Assembly: GCA_022818135.1 (NCBI GenBank)
Contig: JAFMSR010000017.1
Span: 4,519,476 to 4,583,475, forward strand
From: Saxidomus purpurata
Lineage: Eukaryota; Mollusca; Bivalvia; Venerida; Veneridae
Direction of reading: 5' to 3'
Length of the DNA: 64,000 nucleotides
The position numbers were made by a program, and so were the translations under genes. The notes beneath the pieces are model-generated. The model ran no database searches. It was not told the DNA's origin and worked only from the letters and a program-made list of their open reading frames with translations. How positions within the stretch are numbered: the stretch's first letter is position 1; every line of letters starts with the position of its first letter. Positions 15,701-25,700 of this stretch are shown here, in pieces.

Positions 15701-18700
15701 TGGTGGTCTCATTACAGGAACTTTACTGTACCCCAAAAATAAACAACTGCATTCTGCGGTCATCTGAGCAATTCTTATTTAAGTTTACTGAAGTGAAGAC
15801 CATGAAGGACTTGCCACACATCAAATCATACACATCATAATCATTTCAGTATTACTTGTTTTCACCAGTAGGCATCCTATATGCTTGCTTCCATAATTCA
15901 CTTACATGTATGCTTAAACAAATGCTTACATTCCAATAAAAAACTCCAAAGTACATGTTTATATGTATGGACTAACCTTGTATGTTTTCATTGACTCCAG
16001 TAACATATCCACAGTAAACCTGCATTCCTCTGGTACATCCTCGTCATATCTACTGTCTAAAGGTGTTTTGAATGGTATAAACTTATCTGAAAGAAACAAC
16101 ACAATTTGTGACAAAAATAACTTAAAATTATATACAAAAACATGAAAAGATGAAACACTTTCATTTTTTGTATATTTAAATTATTTTTCAGTTGAAAAGT
16201 ATTATACATGCAAAAGACAATCCACATTATACGGTAATTGTGTCGATGCATAAGTGGCTCTGGCTGAAATTCCACTTACAGATTATCTGAGATACAAGTT
16301 TTAAAGTTTGTAAATAGAACAAGTCAATTTGTTATTGGAATGAATTAATGTTTTGGAAGTGGCTAATATTTTTCAACTGCATGTTTAGTTTGCTTAGAAA
16401 TGTCATGCAATCTACATGCTTTCGATTTTCCTTTAAAAAAAGGGTTGTCAGACTATTCCCCCCCAAGACAGTTCCTCCCAAGACGTTTCCTCCCAAGACT
16501 TTTCCCCCCCAAAATGGGGGTGAAATGTCTAGCAATATGAAGACTTTTCCCCCCCAATATATTTCAATACTTATAATAAATACAAGAAATGTTTAAAATA
16601 TAAATGAATGAATATTTTTATAAAGATATTCTTTGAAGCAAATGAACATATTTGTGTAACTTGTATCATAATGATTATTTTGATGTAAACAGTATGATGC
16701 ACCCATGTGTGATAAGTCATGTAAGATTATTTTTCCTTATGAAATTGAAAAGTGTGTACATTAAAACTACATTTGAGTAAAACTTAAAAGATATATCGGT
16801 ATTGGAATGATGATAATAATATGATAATAAAGTGAGTGTTATATTATGATATTCAAATTTAGACATAAAAAAAAAATAATTTCATACCATCATATTGAAA
16901 ACTAAGTCTGAAAATAACATATATATAAGTCCAAATTCAGCACATATGATGCACATAAAAGCAAGCAATAAAATTTTGTTTAAATTATAATAATGGCATT
17001 TACCATACATCAATCAGTTACACTGAAATTGTCTTTTACACCCCAGCATTCTCAGTACAATGTTGCTACAAACATTTGATACTTAACCATGATTAATTGA
17101 TTGATATGGCCCTTAATTGAGCTTTAACACCTTTTAAGGTGTTTTGCAATCAACAATTAATCACCCTTGATTAATAACCAATAAGTTTAAGTACTGGTTT
17201 GTTGTCCATTGATTAAAATCAAAGGTGATCATTTTTAAAATTTGCTTTTGGAATAACATATTAAAATAAAATTCATTTTGATGCAAAATCTTTTTAAAAC
17301 CTGTTTAAATGTAATAATTATAATGTTCATTATCTTATTGTGTCTCATTTTTTACACACTGTAACATTTTTGTCAAATGTGCACATTCATATATGCCATA
17401 ATGAATTTGAAAACTTGCTTGTACATCAAATAGGAATGAAATACGGGTTTAGAGAGGTGGTCGAGTGGTTAATGCTCTTGAATACCAATCCGGAGTTCCC
17501 TGTTTGAATCCCGACTGGGAATTTCAGTGTTTCCCACCCATCTAGAGATGAGGTGGTTAGAAACCCAGAAGCAGTCTCACATGTATTGGTGTTATACACC
17601 GGGCATGTAAAAGAACCAAGGACTCTATTCGTAAAAGAGCTAGTGTCTGCATTTGTCTCTCTGCAACCTGCGTCTGTCAGGAGAATGGCAAGTTCAACCA
17701 AGAAGATATCCCAGGGTTAGCTTGGACTTAAAACAATCAAAGGAAAAGTACTCTTTTAAGTCCCAGGATCACTTTGAATTTACTAATACAATAAAATAAA
17801 TGTTATTTATGGGATAAGGATAGAACCTCTCTGAAACAATTGACTGTAAATGGCATATGCCTTCTTTTGTATTCAAGTTGTTACTTTAATTAGATTATAT
17901 ATCTTTGTTTCAAGTTTAATATATTAAAAAATACCTTAATTTGTTGTGTCTATGTGATTTTTGTTTGTCTTTGGTGTTGACATGTTAATATGAAGTAAAT
18001 TAATAAATATAAAATATGCAACTTGTAGACACTCTCAAAAGTGTGGATAAAATGAAATTAAGCTTAAAATTTATTAAAATGTGAAGCATATTTTTGAATA
18101 GAACAAATTCCACTTATTTTAAAAAGTAAGTTGCTGCCTTTATAGTAAATTAGATAATATTTTATAATCCAGTTAACACCTAAGCATGCTAAGTGATGTC
18201 AATCACTGCCATTCAAAAGGTGTTGATTAAATCACAGCCTTTCATAAATAAACAGGTAGGCATTCTAATGTACTGAAAATTTAAAACTAAAATTTTGAAA
18301 TTTATTCACTGTTCATACAGTTAGACACATTTTTTAACATGTTTAAAGCAATATAACATTCTTTGTTAAACTCTATTGTGTCTTTAGTCAAATAATAAAT
18401 GTTTTTGATTACTAGTATATGAACACATGCAGACACTTTTTTTCAGATCAAATATTTAAGAAAATGTATATATCTATCTTCTACAAAAGTTTCCCGTTAT
18501 ATTTCATTCTATATAATAGCTTATTGTTCTAGTTTTACAAAAGATGTATGATTCTTATTTCATCTTCTGAACAAATAGCGTATTTATAAAGTCCTATTAT
18601 AACTTATATTCAGTTCTCTTAATAAGTCTGCAAAATAGAACAGTAAAATCTTACTCAAAAGTATCAAGTTAGTATCATGAAACCATTTTGTAACATGAAA

Positions 18701-20181
18701 ATTATTTCTCCTCTGATGAATAATTGCTTTAAAAACCACAGTTAGACAATAACAGAAAATAACTGTCATAATTTAAAAATTAGTGTGACGTTACTGCACT
18801 AGGAAATATGTGTTAGAAGTTATTTAAACATTTAAAATATTATTGACAGTTTCAAAAACAATTTAAACCTTAAATACATAATATATCACTGTAATTAAGT
18901 GAATTGAAAATTGGGGGGGAAAAGTCTTGGGAGGAAACGTCTAGGGGGGGAAAAGTCTTGGGAGGAAACGTCTTGGGGGGGAAAAGTCTAGGGGAGGAAA
19001 AGACTTGGGGGGGAAAAGTCTGGAATTCAAAAAAAGCATGCCTTGAATATGTTATTTCTAGGCAAGTTGCCAATGTTCACTGAATGTTAAGGATACATTG
19101 TGTAATCTGCATGCTGTCCTGCTTCACAGTTCATGTTTGCTCAAACAAGTCAGTGCACTTTCAAATTAATTTTGCTCCATGATTGTTTGCAGTTGACTTA
19201 TAGCAGTGTTTTTTTTCGGTCTGAGGGGAAAGGTGGCGGGGCCCGTCAGGAGGGGAATTTTTACGTCATTTTGCCAGAATAGGGGAATTTTTTAGAAAAT
19301 GTATAAAATAAACTGTTTAAAAATGTTATATTATAAAGAACCAAAACTATCAAGTATGTAAATGACATTATTCTTTTGCCAAATATAAAGAGAGGACATA
19401 AGAATTTAACATAACAAAATTTTATATAAAAATCTGGTGTCAGGAACATAACTTAGCAGCATAGGTGTTAAAACACACGTGAATAATAAGTAATACTTCT
19501 ATTTTCAATTGAAAACATTGTATTAGTATCTTTATTCATCTTTGGAACACTGTTTTTGTTGAAAAAATAACAAAAATCGGGGTCGCGAAAATAGGTGACA
19601 AACGAAAAAACGGCGATTTTCACCCGACTATTTCTCATGTAACGTGTCAAGATAGTTGCAAGAAATTATTCTGGTGCTTTAATTTATGAAATCTTATGTT
19701 TTAATAACAAGTTTGGCCAACTCCTGATTAAATTAATCAAAAAAATTTTCAACATTTTGAGGGGAATTTTTTGTCAAAAATGGGGAAAAATATATATTAA
19801 TTTTGGAGGGGAATGGGGCCGAATTTCGGCCCCAAAAAAAACACTGTATAGATTCAATAAAGTATAAAAACATTTGGCAAGATCGAACATTTTCTTTTAA
19901 CTCACAACAAATATAGGTTATAAATACTACAAAAGAAAAGGAAATTGCTACATTAAAGGAAATTGCTACATTCCACCATTAAATGCCATTCAGAGCAGCT
20001 TGGCATATTATTAAATTTTAAGTTGTAATAACTCCCTCTAGAAGCTTTCTATTAAAGCATCCAAGATATAATAGTAACCTCTTGTAATCAACACATTCTT
20101 ACCAATTATGATTTGTCCCTTTCTAGGACAATGTAGCCACCTTGGTGGTGGACCTAGCTGTGAAGCCTTAGTTTTACCCAT
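741..20181 (-). CDS. RNGTT: Bifunctional mRNA capping enzyme (RNA 5'-triphosphatase / guanylyltransferase), 3' end off window
   Basis: Makes the mRNA 5' cap in the nucleus: the N-terminal cysteine-phosphatase domain removes the gamma-phosphate and the C-terminal domain transfers GMP. Coding exons in order of transcription, all phase-consistent with GT-AG sites: 20103-20181, 15977-16086, 15113-15216, 13744-13832, 12841-12916, 12215-12245, 11764-11872, 11203-11303, 10391-10494, 9886-9987, 8981-9062, 8351-8476, 7247-7411, 5330-5401, 4783-4886, 741-807. The start ATG precedes the [12 protein letters not shown] signature. The phosphatase loop [10 protein letters not shown] is in 12841-12916. Guanylyltransferase motif I KADGTRY (catalytic Lys) spans the 9886/9062 junction. 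Motif III LLDGEMI is in 8351-8476, motif [11 protein letters not shown] in 5330-5401 and motif V VLKWKP in 4783-4886. The final OB-fold part is only begun ([14 protein letters not shown]), so the remaining exons lie left of base 1. An upstream 5'UTR exon is implied by an acceptor just before base 20199. Family identity is near certain. Confidence 0.96.
1880..2815. mobile_element. piggyBac-like MITE flanked by TTAA
   Basis: Perfect inverted ends GGGGGGTCACTG (1884-1895) and CAGTGACCCCCC (2800-2811), each bordered by TTAA (1880-1883 and 2812-2815). The TTAA target duplication is the hallmark of piggyBac-type transposition. The interior is AT-rich with no transposase frame, hence non-autonomous. 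Lies in the last visible intron of the capping enzyme. Confidence 0.75.
2846..4312 (+). mobile_element. Bivalve-type repetitive element with internal 165-bp tandem array
   Basis: Begins ACAAGAGCTGTCCATAAGAC and ends near GAGTACAATAGCTCTCCTTT. Perfect 12-bp inverted copies AGCTCGACTATT (2868-2879) and AATAGTCGAGCT (4207-4218) bracket the array. Related copies are at 59452-60419, 39526-40298 and beyond 62.4 kb. No coding capacity. Confidence 0.7.
3060..4170 (+). repeat. Tandem array, about 165-bp unit, seven copies
   Basis: The phrase AAGTGGTTACTGA recurs near 3079, 3248, 3413, 3578, 3744, 3942 and 4108. Spacing is 165-168 bases, except one interval of 198 where part of a unit (GTACCTAGCATGCAAAAC) is duplicated. 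Confidence 0.9.
5615..6250 (+). repeat. Tandem array, about 145-bp unit, four copies, ending in a hairpin
   Basis: GTCATCTGCTGGTCATGACC-type phrases recur near 5651, 5796, 5941 and 6096, each followed by GTGACCTTGACCTTTGACC. The array closes with GACCGACCGAC and a hairpin: TATACCCCC (6220-6228) against GGGGGCATA (6241-6249). Confidence 0.85.
6478..6512. repeat. Inverted repeat, 9-bp stem
   Basis: TATTTTCAC (6478-6486) and GTGAAAATA (6504-6512) around a CpG-bearing loop with GTGGCGCAGCCAT. It sits in a stretch with further GAGTG-type motifs and probably belongs to an old dispersed repeat. Function unknown. Confidence 0.6.
7779..8139. mobile_element. Small MITE-like element with 12-bp inverted ends
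   Basis: TTGTGTCGCCCT (7779-7790) and AGGGCGACACAA (8128-8139) are perfect inverse complements. Inside, a segment of about 80 bases (CATAAGCAATACAATTT...CTTAAGAAATGGCAATGTTATAG) occurs twice. No obvious target-site duplication; no coding sequence. Confidence 0.65.
10150..10360 (+). repeat. Dispersed repeat, copy 1 (partner at 52.26-52.46 kb)
   Basis: AATGATATTGCAAAAAATAA, then TTCATGAAGAAA, ACATTGTTTTAGAG and TATCAGTAAA in the same order as the later copy. The family's tail (TCAGTAAATTCAAAGTGACC) also appears alone near 56101. Confidence 0.7.
10600..10873 (+). repeat. Dispersed bivalve-type repeat ending in a hairpin
   Basis: Holds the GCACTTCCTCTCATTGTGCT and TTATGCTCTGGACCAGGAA phrases that recur in the array at 43.69-44.82 kb, then GACCGACCGACC and a perfect 9-bp stem TATACCCCC (10841-10849) / GGGGGTATA (10864-10872). 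Confidence 0.75.
12215..12245 (-). CDS. RNGTT: 31-nt micro-exon of the capping enzyme
   Basis: This exon encodes only [11 protein letters not shown], joining the phosphatase loop exon to the RPPGIYK exon. The acceptor (TTTTACAG) and donor (GTGAGT) are both good, and the phases fit exactly (1 base completes the Ser codon, then ten codons). The vertebrate protein has the equivalent segment IEAAVATFAQ. It is easily missed by automatic annotation. Confidence 0.9.
14270..14490. repeat. Low-complexity purine-rich tract
   Basis: Runs of A and G, including a G run of about 14 near 14447-14461 flanked by A tracts. No gene seen. Confidence 0.85.
16449..19022. mobile_element. Foldback-like element: inverted arrays of short C-rich repeats around 2.3 kb
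   Basis: Left array 16449-16557 carries CAGACTATTCCCCCCC and repeated AAGACGTTTCCTCCC / AAGACTTTTCCCCCCC units. The right array 18911-19022 is its inverse complement (GGGGGGGAAAAGTCTTGGGAGGAAACGTC), ending AAAAGTCTG. Both the outer (CAGACT) and inner (CAATAT/ATTG) boundaries mirror each other. The interior is AT-rich, with a SINE at about 17455. No transposase frame is seen. Confidence 0.6.
17455..17715 (+). mobile_element. tRNA-derived SINE
   Basis: The A-box-like GGTGGTCGAGTGGTTAATGC is followed about 45 bases later by the B-box-like GTTTGAATCCCGAC. After these comes a conserved core with CACCGGGCATGTAAAAGAACC, a phrase shared with the element at 33.4 kb. This indicates tRNA-headed SINEs with a common core. 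Confidence 0.65.
19199..19851. mobile_element. MITE with 5-bp target duplication TATAG
   Basis: The left end CAGTGTTTTTTTT (19204-19216) and right end AAAAAAAACACTG are perfect inverse complements. TATAG flanks both sides (19199-19203 and 19847-19851). The GGGG-rich subterminal regions also mirror (GGGGAATTTTT inside both ends). About 643 bases, non-coding. Confidence 0.75.
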
Positions 20182-20198
20182 AGCTAAACCATTGTGAA

Positions 20199-22440
20199 TC
20201 TGAAAAGAACAAGTAAAATAATTTTATATTCATATTATATTGATTCTAATTGATGTGCTACAGAGCATACCCCCAGGATTGCACCTGAGCATACATTGTA
20301 TGTAGTTCATTTCCACATCTGAACACAAATCGCCAAACAGACTTGGGTAGAACTGTCGGTACAAATCAATCCATTACAAAATTGACAGAGTTTGATGCAG
20401 TGCAGCAGAAGCAAGTAACTATATCTGTGTGCACACTGATTTTCTGCATTGCCCTTCCATTAAAATATAACTACCTTGTATTTTGTTCTCCCTCAAGCAG
20501 GCCTTTTCCTAACCTTTATGGAAAAAGACCCTATGACCTCCATACTAGGACTGTGCACACTATAAATGACAGAAAACAATGCCGAAGCAAAAATGAAACA
20601 CAAAGGGGTGTCATCATCTTTTCTGGTTGGTGGTAAATTTATCTAATTCAAAGTGCCAATAATAGGACCAGTTATATTGTATTTCTTCGACAGATACAAG
20701 GTACATTCAACAAATATACATTGTAACTGGTCAAAGTACAAGTAGTTCTAAAGGTAATAAATCCCCTCTCTAGTTGACAGACACCTCTTAACAATGTGTA
20801 TGTGTTACATCTTCATGATCTTGAATGTCAGGTAAACCGGGATAACAACATTATCGTCTTTATCATGTGTTTATATAATAGATTTTGCTGTCTAAGATTA
20901 TATACATACATGCCACAAAGGATTGAGTTAATGCCGGGTTTTTTGGGCAAAATCGCCGGGTATTTGGACGACTCGCCGGGAGATTTTTTTTTGCAGGAAA
21001 TCATGCATATCTATTGACGTATCTGACATTTTTTGGCGTATTGACACTAAAACACGCCTATTCTAAACATAATCTGACGACGATTTCACGGTTTGCATAA
21101 AACTTTGAGGAAACGCGGGTCACTATTCATCGCGATCTACAATACACCATTTGACAGCTGATAAATTTGAAGGCGTCGCCCGTAATGCACTCTCATCCAA
21201 TCAGAACGCAAAGGGTTTCCAATAATTTATCACGACACAGATGCGTGATCGCATGACCACCCGAATTTATTTTGGCGCTGCTACGAAAACATCAAATCTT
21301 TTAATTTTGTTCAACTTGGTTAAATGATTTAATTAGCGGCATGTTTGGAGCGTAGTGATTTTTTACACGGTTGATTATCGGCTAATCATCGCTGTTTGAA
21401 AAGTTTATGAATCGCCTCCACTATCCTCCGGGCAATTTACCTAAGAAGAAAGTGACAATTAACACAAACTCGTGGCAACACATCGGTTTCGTCACCTAAT
21501 CGACTGTACACAATACTAGTACTTCTTCATTATCGATATCTCGTGTCAGGGACCGAATTGACCATGTATATATAGATAGGTTGATATTTTACGAATAATT
21601 TACCGGGAGTTTTTAGTGAGCTTCACCAGGGCGCCGGGTTAGGGTCAAAATAACGGGAGAACCCGGCGAATAACGGGAGAATGGCATGTATGATTATATA
21701 CTTTCACTTTCAACTAACAAAGTTGGCATGCACCCTGTCCAATTATACATGCAACAAATATATTGAACTGCATCTTATAAAAACTTGCAAATGCTGTGGG
21801 AATTGGACTAGGCAATCTTTTCACTTCCTGTTCTGCTGTAGTATATATATCTATATAAATTAGGCGTATAAAATCTGCGAGTTTATGTTTATCTCATAAA
21901 ACAGGTGTATCGCAGAACCAAGGGAATGCCAGGTGGTGAAATAAATGCCAAGTAGCATTCCTGCGGAAAAATGGTGTAAACTGCATTTTCTCTAAAGTGT
22001 TGTCCCAGCTTCACCGAGCCTAAATATTTCACGCATCAAGAGCTGTGACCTGGCAAGAAATTTTGCTAGGCCCATAAGTTTCAGCAAATAAAGAACAGAA
22101 AATTAGGTTAATTTTAGTAAAATTTCTTGTTTGCTGCTTTGTCAAAAGTCGTACAGATTAAAGACGGGCGGTGAAACGAATGCCTTGCCATTTTTGGCGT
22201 ATACAGCATGAATGCAACGTACAGCCGCATGTCAAACAGGTAAAAGGTTGGTACTGGCGTCGCGAAATCATGTGACACACTAACTATTCCAATAATACAT
22301 ACCGTTTTGAGCAACGCCAATTGTTCATAATGATAAAGGATTTATTTGTTAAACACTTTGTAAGCCACAATTACCATTACTAGAGCAAGATGTCATGAAA
22401 AATATAAATATTCTAAAAGAAAAAAAAATTACCGTTGAAA
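20199..22440 (-). other. 5' leader intron region of the capping enzyme (no coding exon seen)
   Basis: The coding first exon begins after a clean acceptor (TTTTCAG) at 20200-20206, so at least one non-coding 5' exon should lie upstream. I could not place it with certainty. The stretch contains a MITE at 20896-21701 and otherwise no recognisable coding sequence. Confidence 0.45.
20896..21701. mobile_element. MITE with 8-10-bp target duplication
   Basis: GATTATATAC occurs at 20896-20905 and again at 21692-21701, directly bordering inverted ends ATACATGCCA / TGGCATGTAT. An equally valid parse is an 8-bp duplication ATTATATA with 11-bp ends CATACATGCCA. Subterminal GCCGGGTTTTTTGGG and GGGAGAACCCGGCG are G/C-rich and unlike the AT-rich surroundings. 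No transposase; hAT- or Mutator-type size, unresolved. Confidence 0.8.
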
Positions 22441-22735
22441 CCGGAAGTTGTTAGTTTTGTTAGTCTCTAAGCGTCTCTTCTAATTTTCATTTTCACAAAA
22501 AAAAAAATACTGCAAAAAGATATCAAAAAAATTCAATTTATTAAAATATTCATATAATATTCATATAATATTATGATTAAGTTGTTATTAAAATATTCAA
22601 AATTTGGTGGCTTAGAGAATGAAATTCAATATGTCAGCGCCCATAAACACGTTTTGAAGTCCGTTTTTCAGATTTTAATAATAATAATTTTGTATATTTG
22701 TGTGTGTCGTTGATAGGTTTTTAGAAGACGTCGAT
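22321..22735. promoter_or_regulatory. Probable divergent promoter region between capping enzyme (-) and DDX54 (+)
   Basis: The start codon of the plus-strand helicase is at 22736 and the capping-enzyme leader runs the other way. An ETS-family type site CCGGAAGTT is at 22441-22449, a class of element common in housekeeping, often bidirectional, promoters. No TATA box is placed convincingly among the AT-rich runs. Divergent control is inferred from layout; transcription starts are not known. Confidence 0.45.
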
Positions 22736-25700
22736 ATGTCTAAACAAAAACGTAAGCGCACTGGTGGTAAAATAACAGCAAAGAAAATGACGAAATCAAT
22801 AGATTCATTCAAGAAAAAGAAACATGAGAAAAATCCGAGTTCTGCCACTAGAGAACGGGCCCCAAGAGAACCATTTAAAGGATTGAAAAAGAAAAAGAAC
22901 GTGAATCCAGCTTGGAAGAGGACAGGAAAGAAAAAAGAAGAGGACAATTCTGATTTTGAAGAAGTTGATGAAAAGCCGGGGATCTCCAAGGTAAAATAAT
23001 GACACTGAGTCTGTGGGTATAGATTGATATTCAAACTAATTTGATGCATGATCTAGAAAAAAAAACTTATTTCAGCAGCTCTTTATTGAAATATGCAACA
23101 AAAGATCAAATTGTGGTGTTATTCATTCCACACTTTGAAAGAGTAACCGTAGTCAAATAGTATGACTTCACACACTAATAAAGTAAGCACTCTATATATC
23201 CGTATGCTACGACCGGATGTAAACATAACTTACGCACAGAGCATGCGTGGGCGTTTAACCCAACCCATATATTTAAATTTTATTTGTTACGTTTTTTAAT
23301 CAACTCTCACAGGGAATGCGCAGGTATTTGATATTAAATTAGAGGTGTGAGTGAGTGTGACAAGATAAATAGATTTAATCTCACCCATATAATCACTTTT
23401 ATTAATTACTTTCGGTTTCACTGAAACTGTCAAGGATCAGTTTAAAATGAGGTTGATAATAGTACATGTAGTATTAGTATTATTCACAACATTATCATTT
23501 GTAGCTGCTAAATTTATTTATCATGTTTATTGGCTGTAGGAATATGAATTTGAAATAAAAAAAACAACAATGTCCCCCGACGTGGAATTGAACTCCAATC
23601 TCCCGCATGCCAAGCGGGGAAGCATACCACTACGCTATCAAGGGTTTCTGAATATCAGAAGTATAAATTCGTGATTGAGCAAAACAGTCATTTGTTTCGG
23701 AATGACAGTACATTTTATACATGTTATATGTAAACAAATGGACTTAACTTCCCAGACACTTTAAATAAGAAGTGGACACTTCATAAGCTTGGTAGTTTCG
23801 TAAAGTATATTCAAATATCTGTTAGAAAAAAATTGTCTGCGTGTTCAAATAAATTTCTAAGTCGGCTAAAAAGACTATCTTCAGCCGCTACCCTGCAACA
23901 GAATCTCAGTTGCTCCGATGAATTTCTGAACTTTATAACGCTCATAAACAATTATTCATCGGTCAATTTTTGTCATATTTCTTTTATTTTATTTATCATT
24001 CAATCAAAAACCATCAAGTTTTCTTACATGAAAGAAAACTGTTAAAAGTGGGGAGCTTTGCAAACAAACATGTGTCAATTTCTACATGGGCTTTGGCCAT
24101 TTGTGTGACTAAAGTGGCTCAAGGGCCAAGATACAAAACTTTATTTTGAGTCAGTATGGTATCTCATGATGGTATATAACAACATTACCAGAGTACAGAA
24201 TAATATTGTGGAACTTTGCAGGAGAACATTAATTTTGCAGAACGTTGAGCCCTTGTGTTTACTGGTACATGTAAATGAACAGGTTTCCAGGACAATTTTT
24301 GTTACAGTACATGTTTGAAACTTTGAATCATTCTGTAGAAATGTGTCTATACATTAAATAGATATTTTTAAGTTATACTTTAAATGTTTTCAAAGTGATT
24401 TGAGAAATATTTACAAATCAACATCAGATCCATGTGTATATTGTATTTCTTTATTTTATCAGTGTTCTGGTAGTATTAACGATAATATACAGCCCTTGAT
24501 GTTATGACTGTGGATCAGTTTCTGTATCATTTTGTGCTTAAGACAGCAATTCTTAAATGTTAAATTTGGACTGTACCATTTATAGTGATAATTTACAGAC
24601 TGAGTAGGCAGTAACTGTATTGGATGGATGTGCAAGCTGGTCATCATCAACATTGACTGCCAATAGCAGATTTTGCAGTAATAAACAGAATTTCATGTAT
24701 AATTTATGAAATTTCAGAATATGGAAGCACAGAATGATTCAGATGTTGATGATGATCAGGAGTCAAGCAATGTCCGCAAACTCTTTGCACAACAGAACAG
24801 GAAGAAAAAGAAATCAGGAGGTTTTCAGTGTATGGGTACGTAATTCATGTCCATTTGTCTAGAAATGGGTAGTTTATACTAACTCATTTTAGCTACATTG
24901 TGAAAAAAGACTCAAGCTTATTGAGTCACTATTGAGTCACTCTTGAGTCCGTTTCCTGGAAAAGCCAGTACTGGTGTCATATGAGGAGGTACAGTCGTGA
25001 CCCCAGTGGGGATCAAACCCGCAACCTCTGGGATGAGCTGCAGACACCTAAACCTCTACACCACCGCTCCCCGAGAAATGTTTATTATGTACACACAAGC
25101 GGAGCCTCCCTATATCACCTATATAAGAAGGTTAGGAAATAGATATTTTTGAATGTGTTCTGGTGACATGTGAGATAAGCAGCAATTGAATGTGATGTCA
25201 TGTTAAATGTATAATACACAAAACTAGAATTCTGTAGATATACTTTGATATATAAATTGTGTCAACTTGGAATATTCTCGTATAAAGTTTATGGTAAACA
25301 TGTTGTTGTCAAGCTGTAGCAGCTTTTCATTTCAATCCTTCTGATATTTTTTTGCTTAAGTGTTTGGGATGATGGCCATGTTGAGAGTCAGAATTCAGAA
25401 TTATGTTAAGAATTTTTATAAAGCATTTTAAATCAAACATGTGAGTATAATTTTATTGCTTTGGACAATTGAAATTATTAGAGCATGTTTTAAAAATTTA
25501 GTTTTCAAAGGTAAATATTATATCTTTATATATGTATTTCTTGTATATTTAGGTCTGTCCCACAATGTATTTAAAGGAGTGACAAGGAAAGGCTACAAGA
25601 TTCCTACCCCTATTCAGAGAAAGGTATAACAGTTACTAATCTTTTTCCATTTTCAATATTTTGTTCAAATAGTTTCAGTTACAACAGTTTAATACCACAT

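Noticed and set aside
22675..23049. 124-codon frame antisense to DDX54 exon 1
   Set aside because: Shadow of the Lys-rich sense coding sequence (poly-Phe/Leu on the opposite strand).
23573..23645. Functional tRNA-Ala(GGC)
   Set aside because: Acceptor stem mispaired; kept only as a tRNA-like pseudogene.
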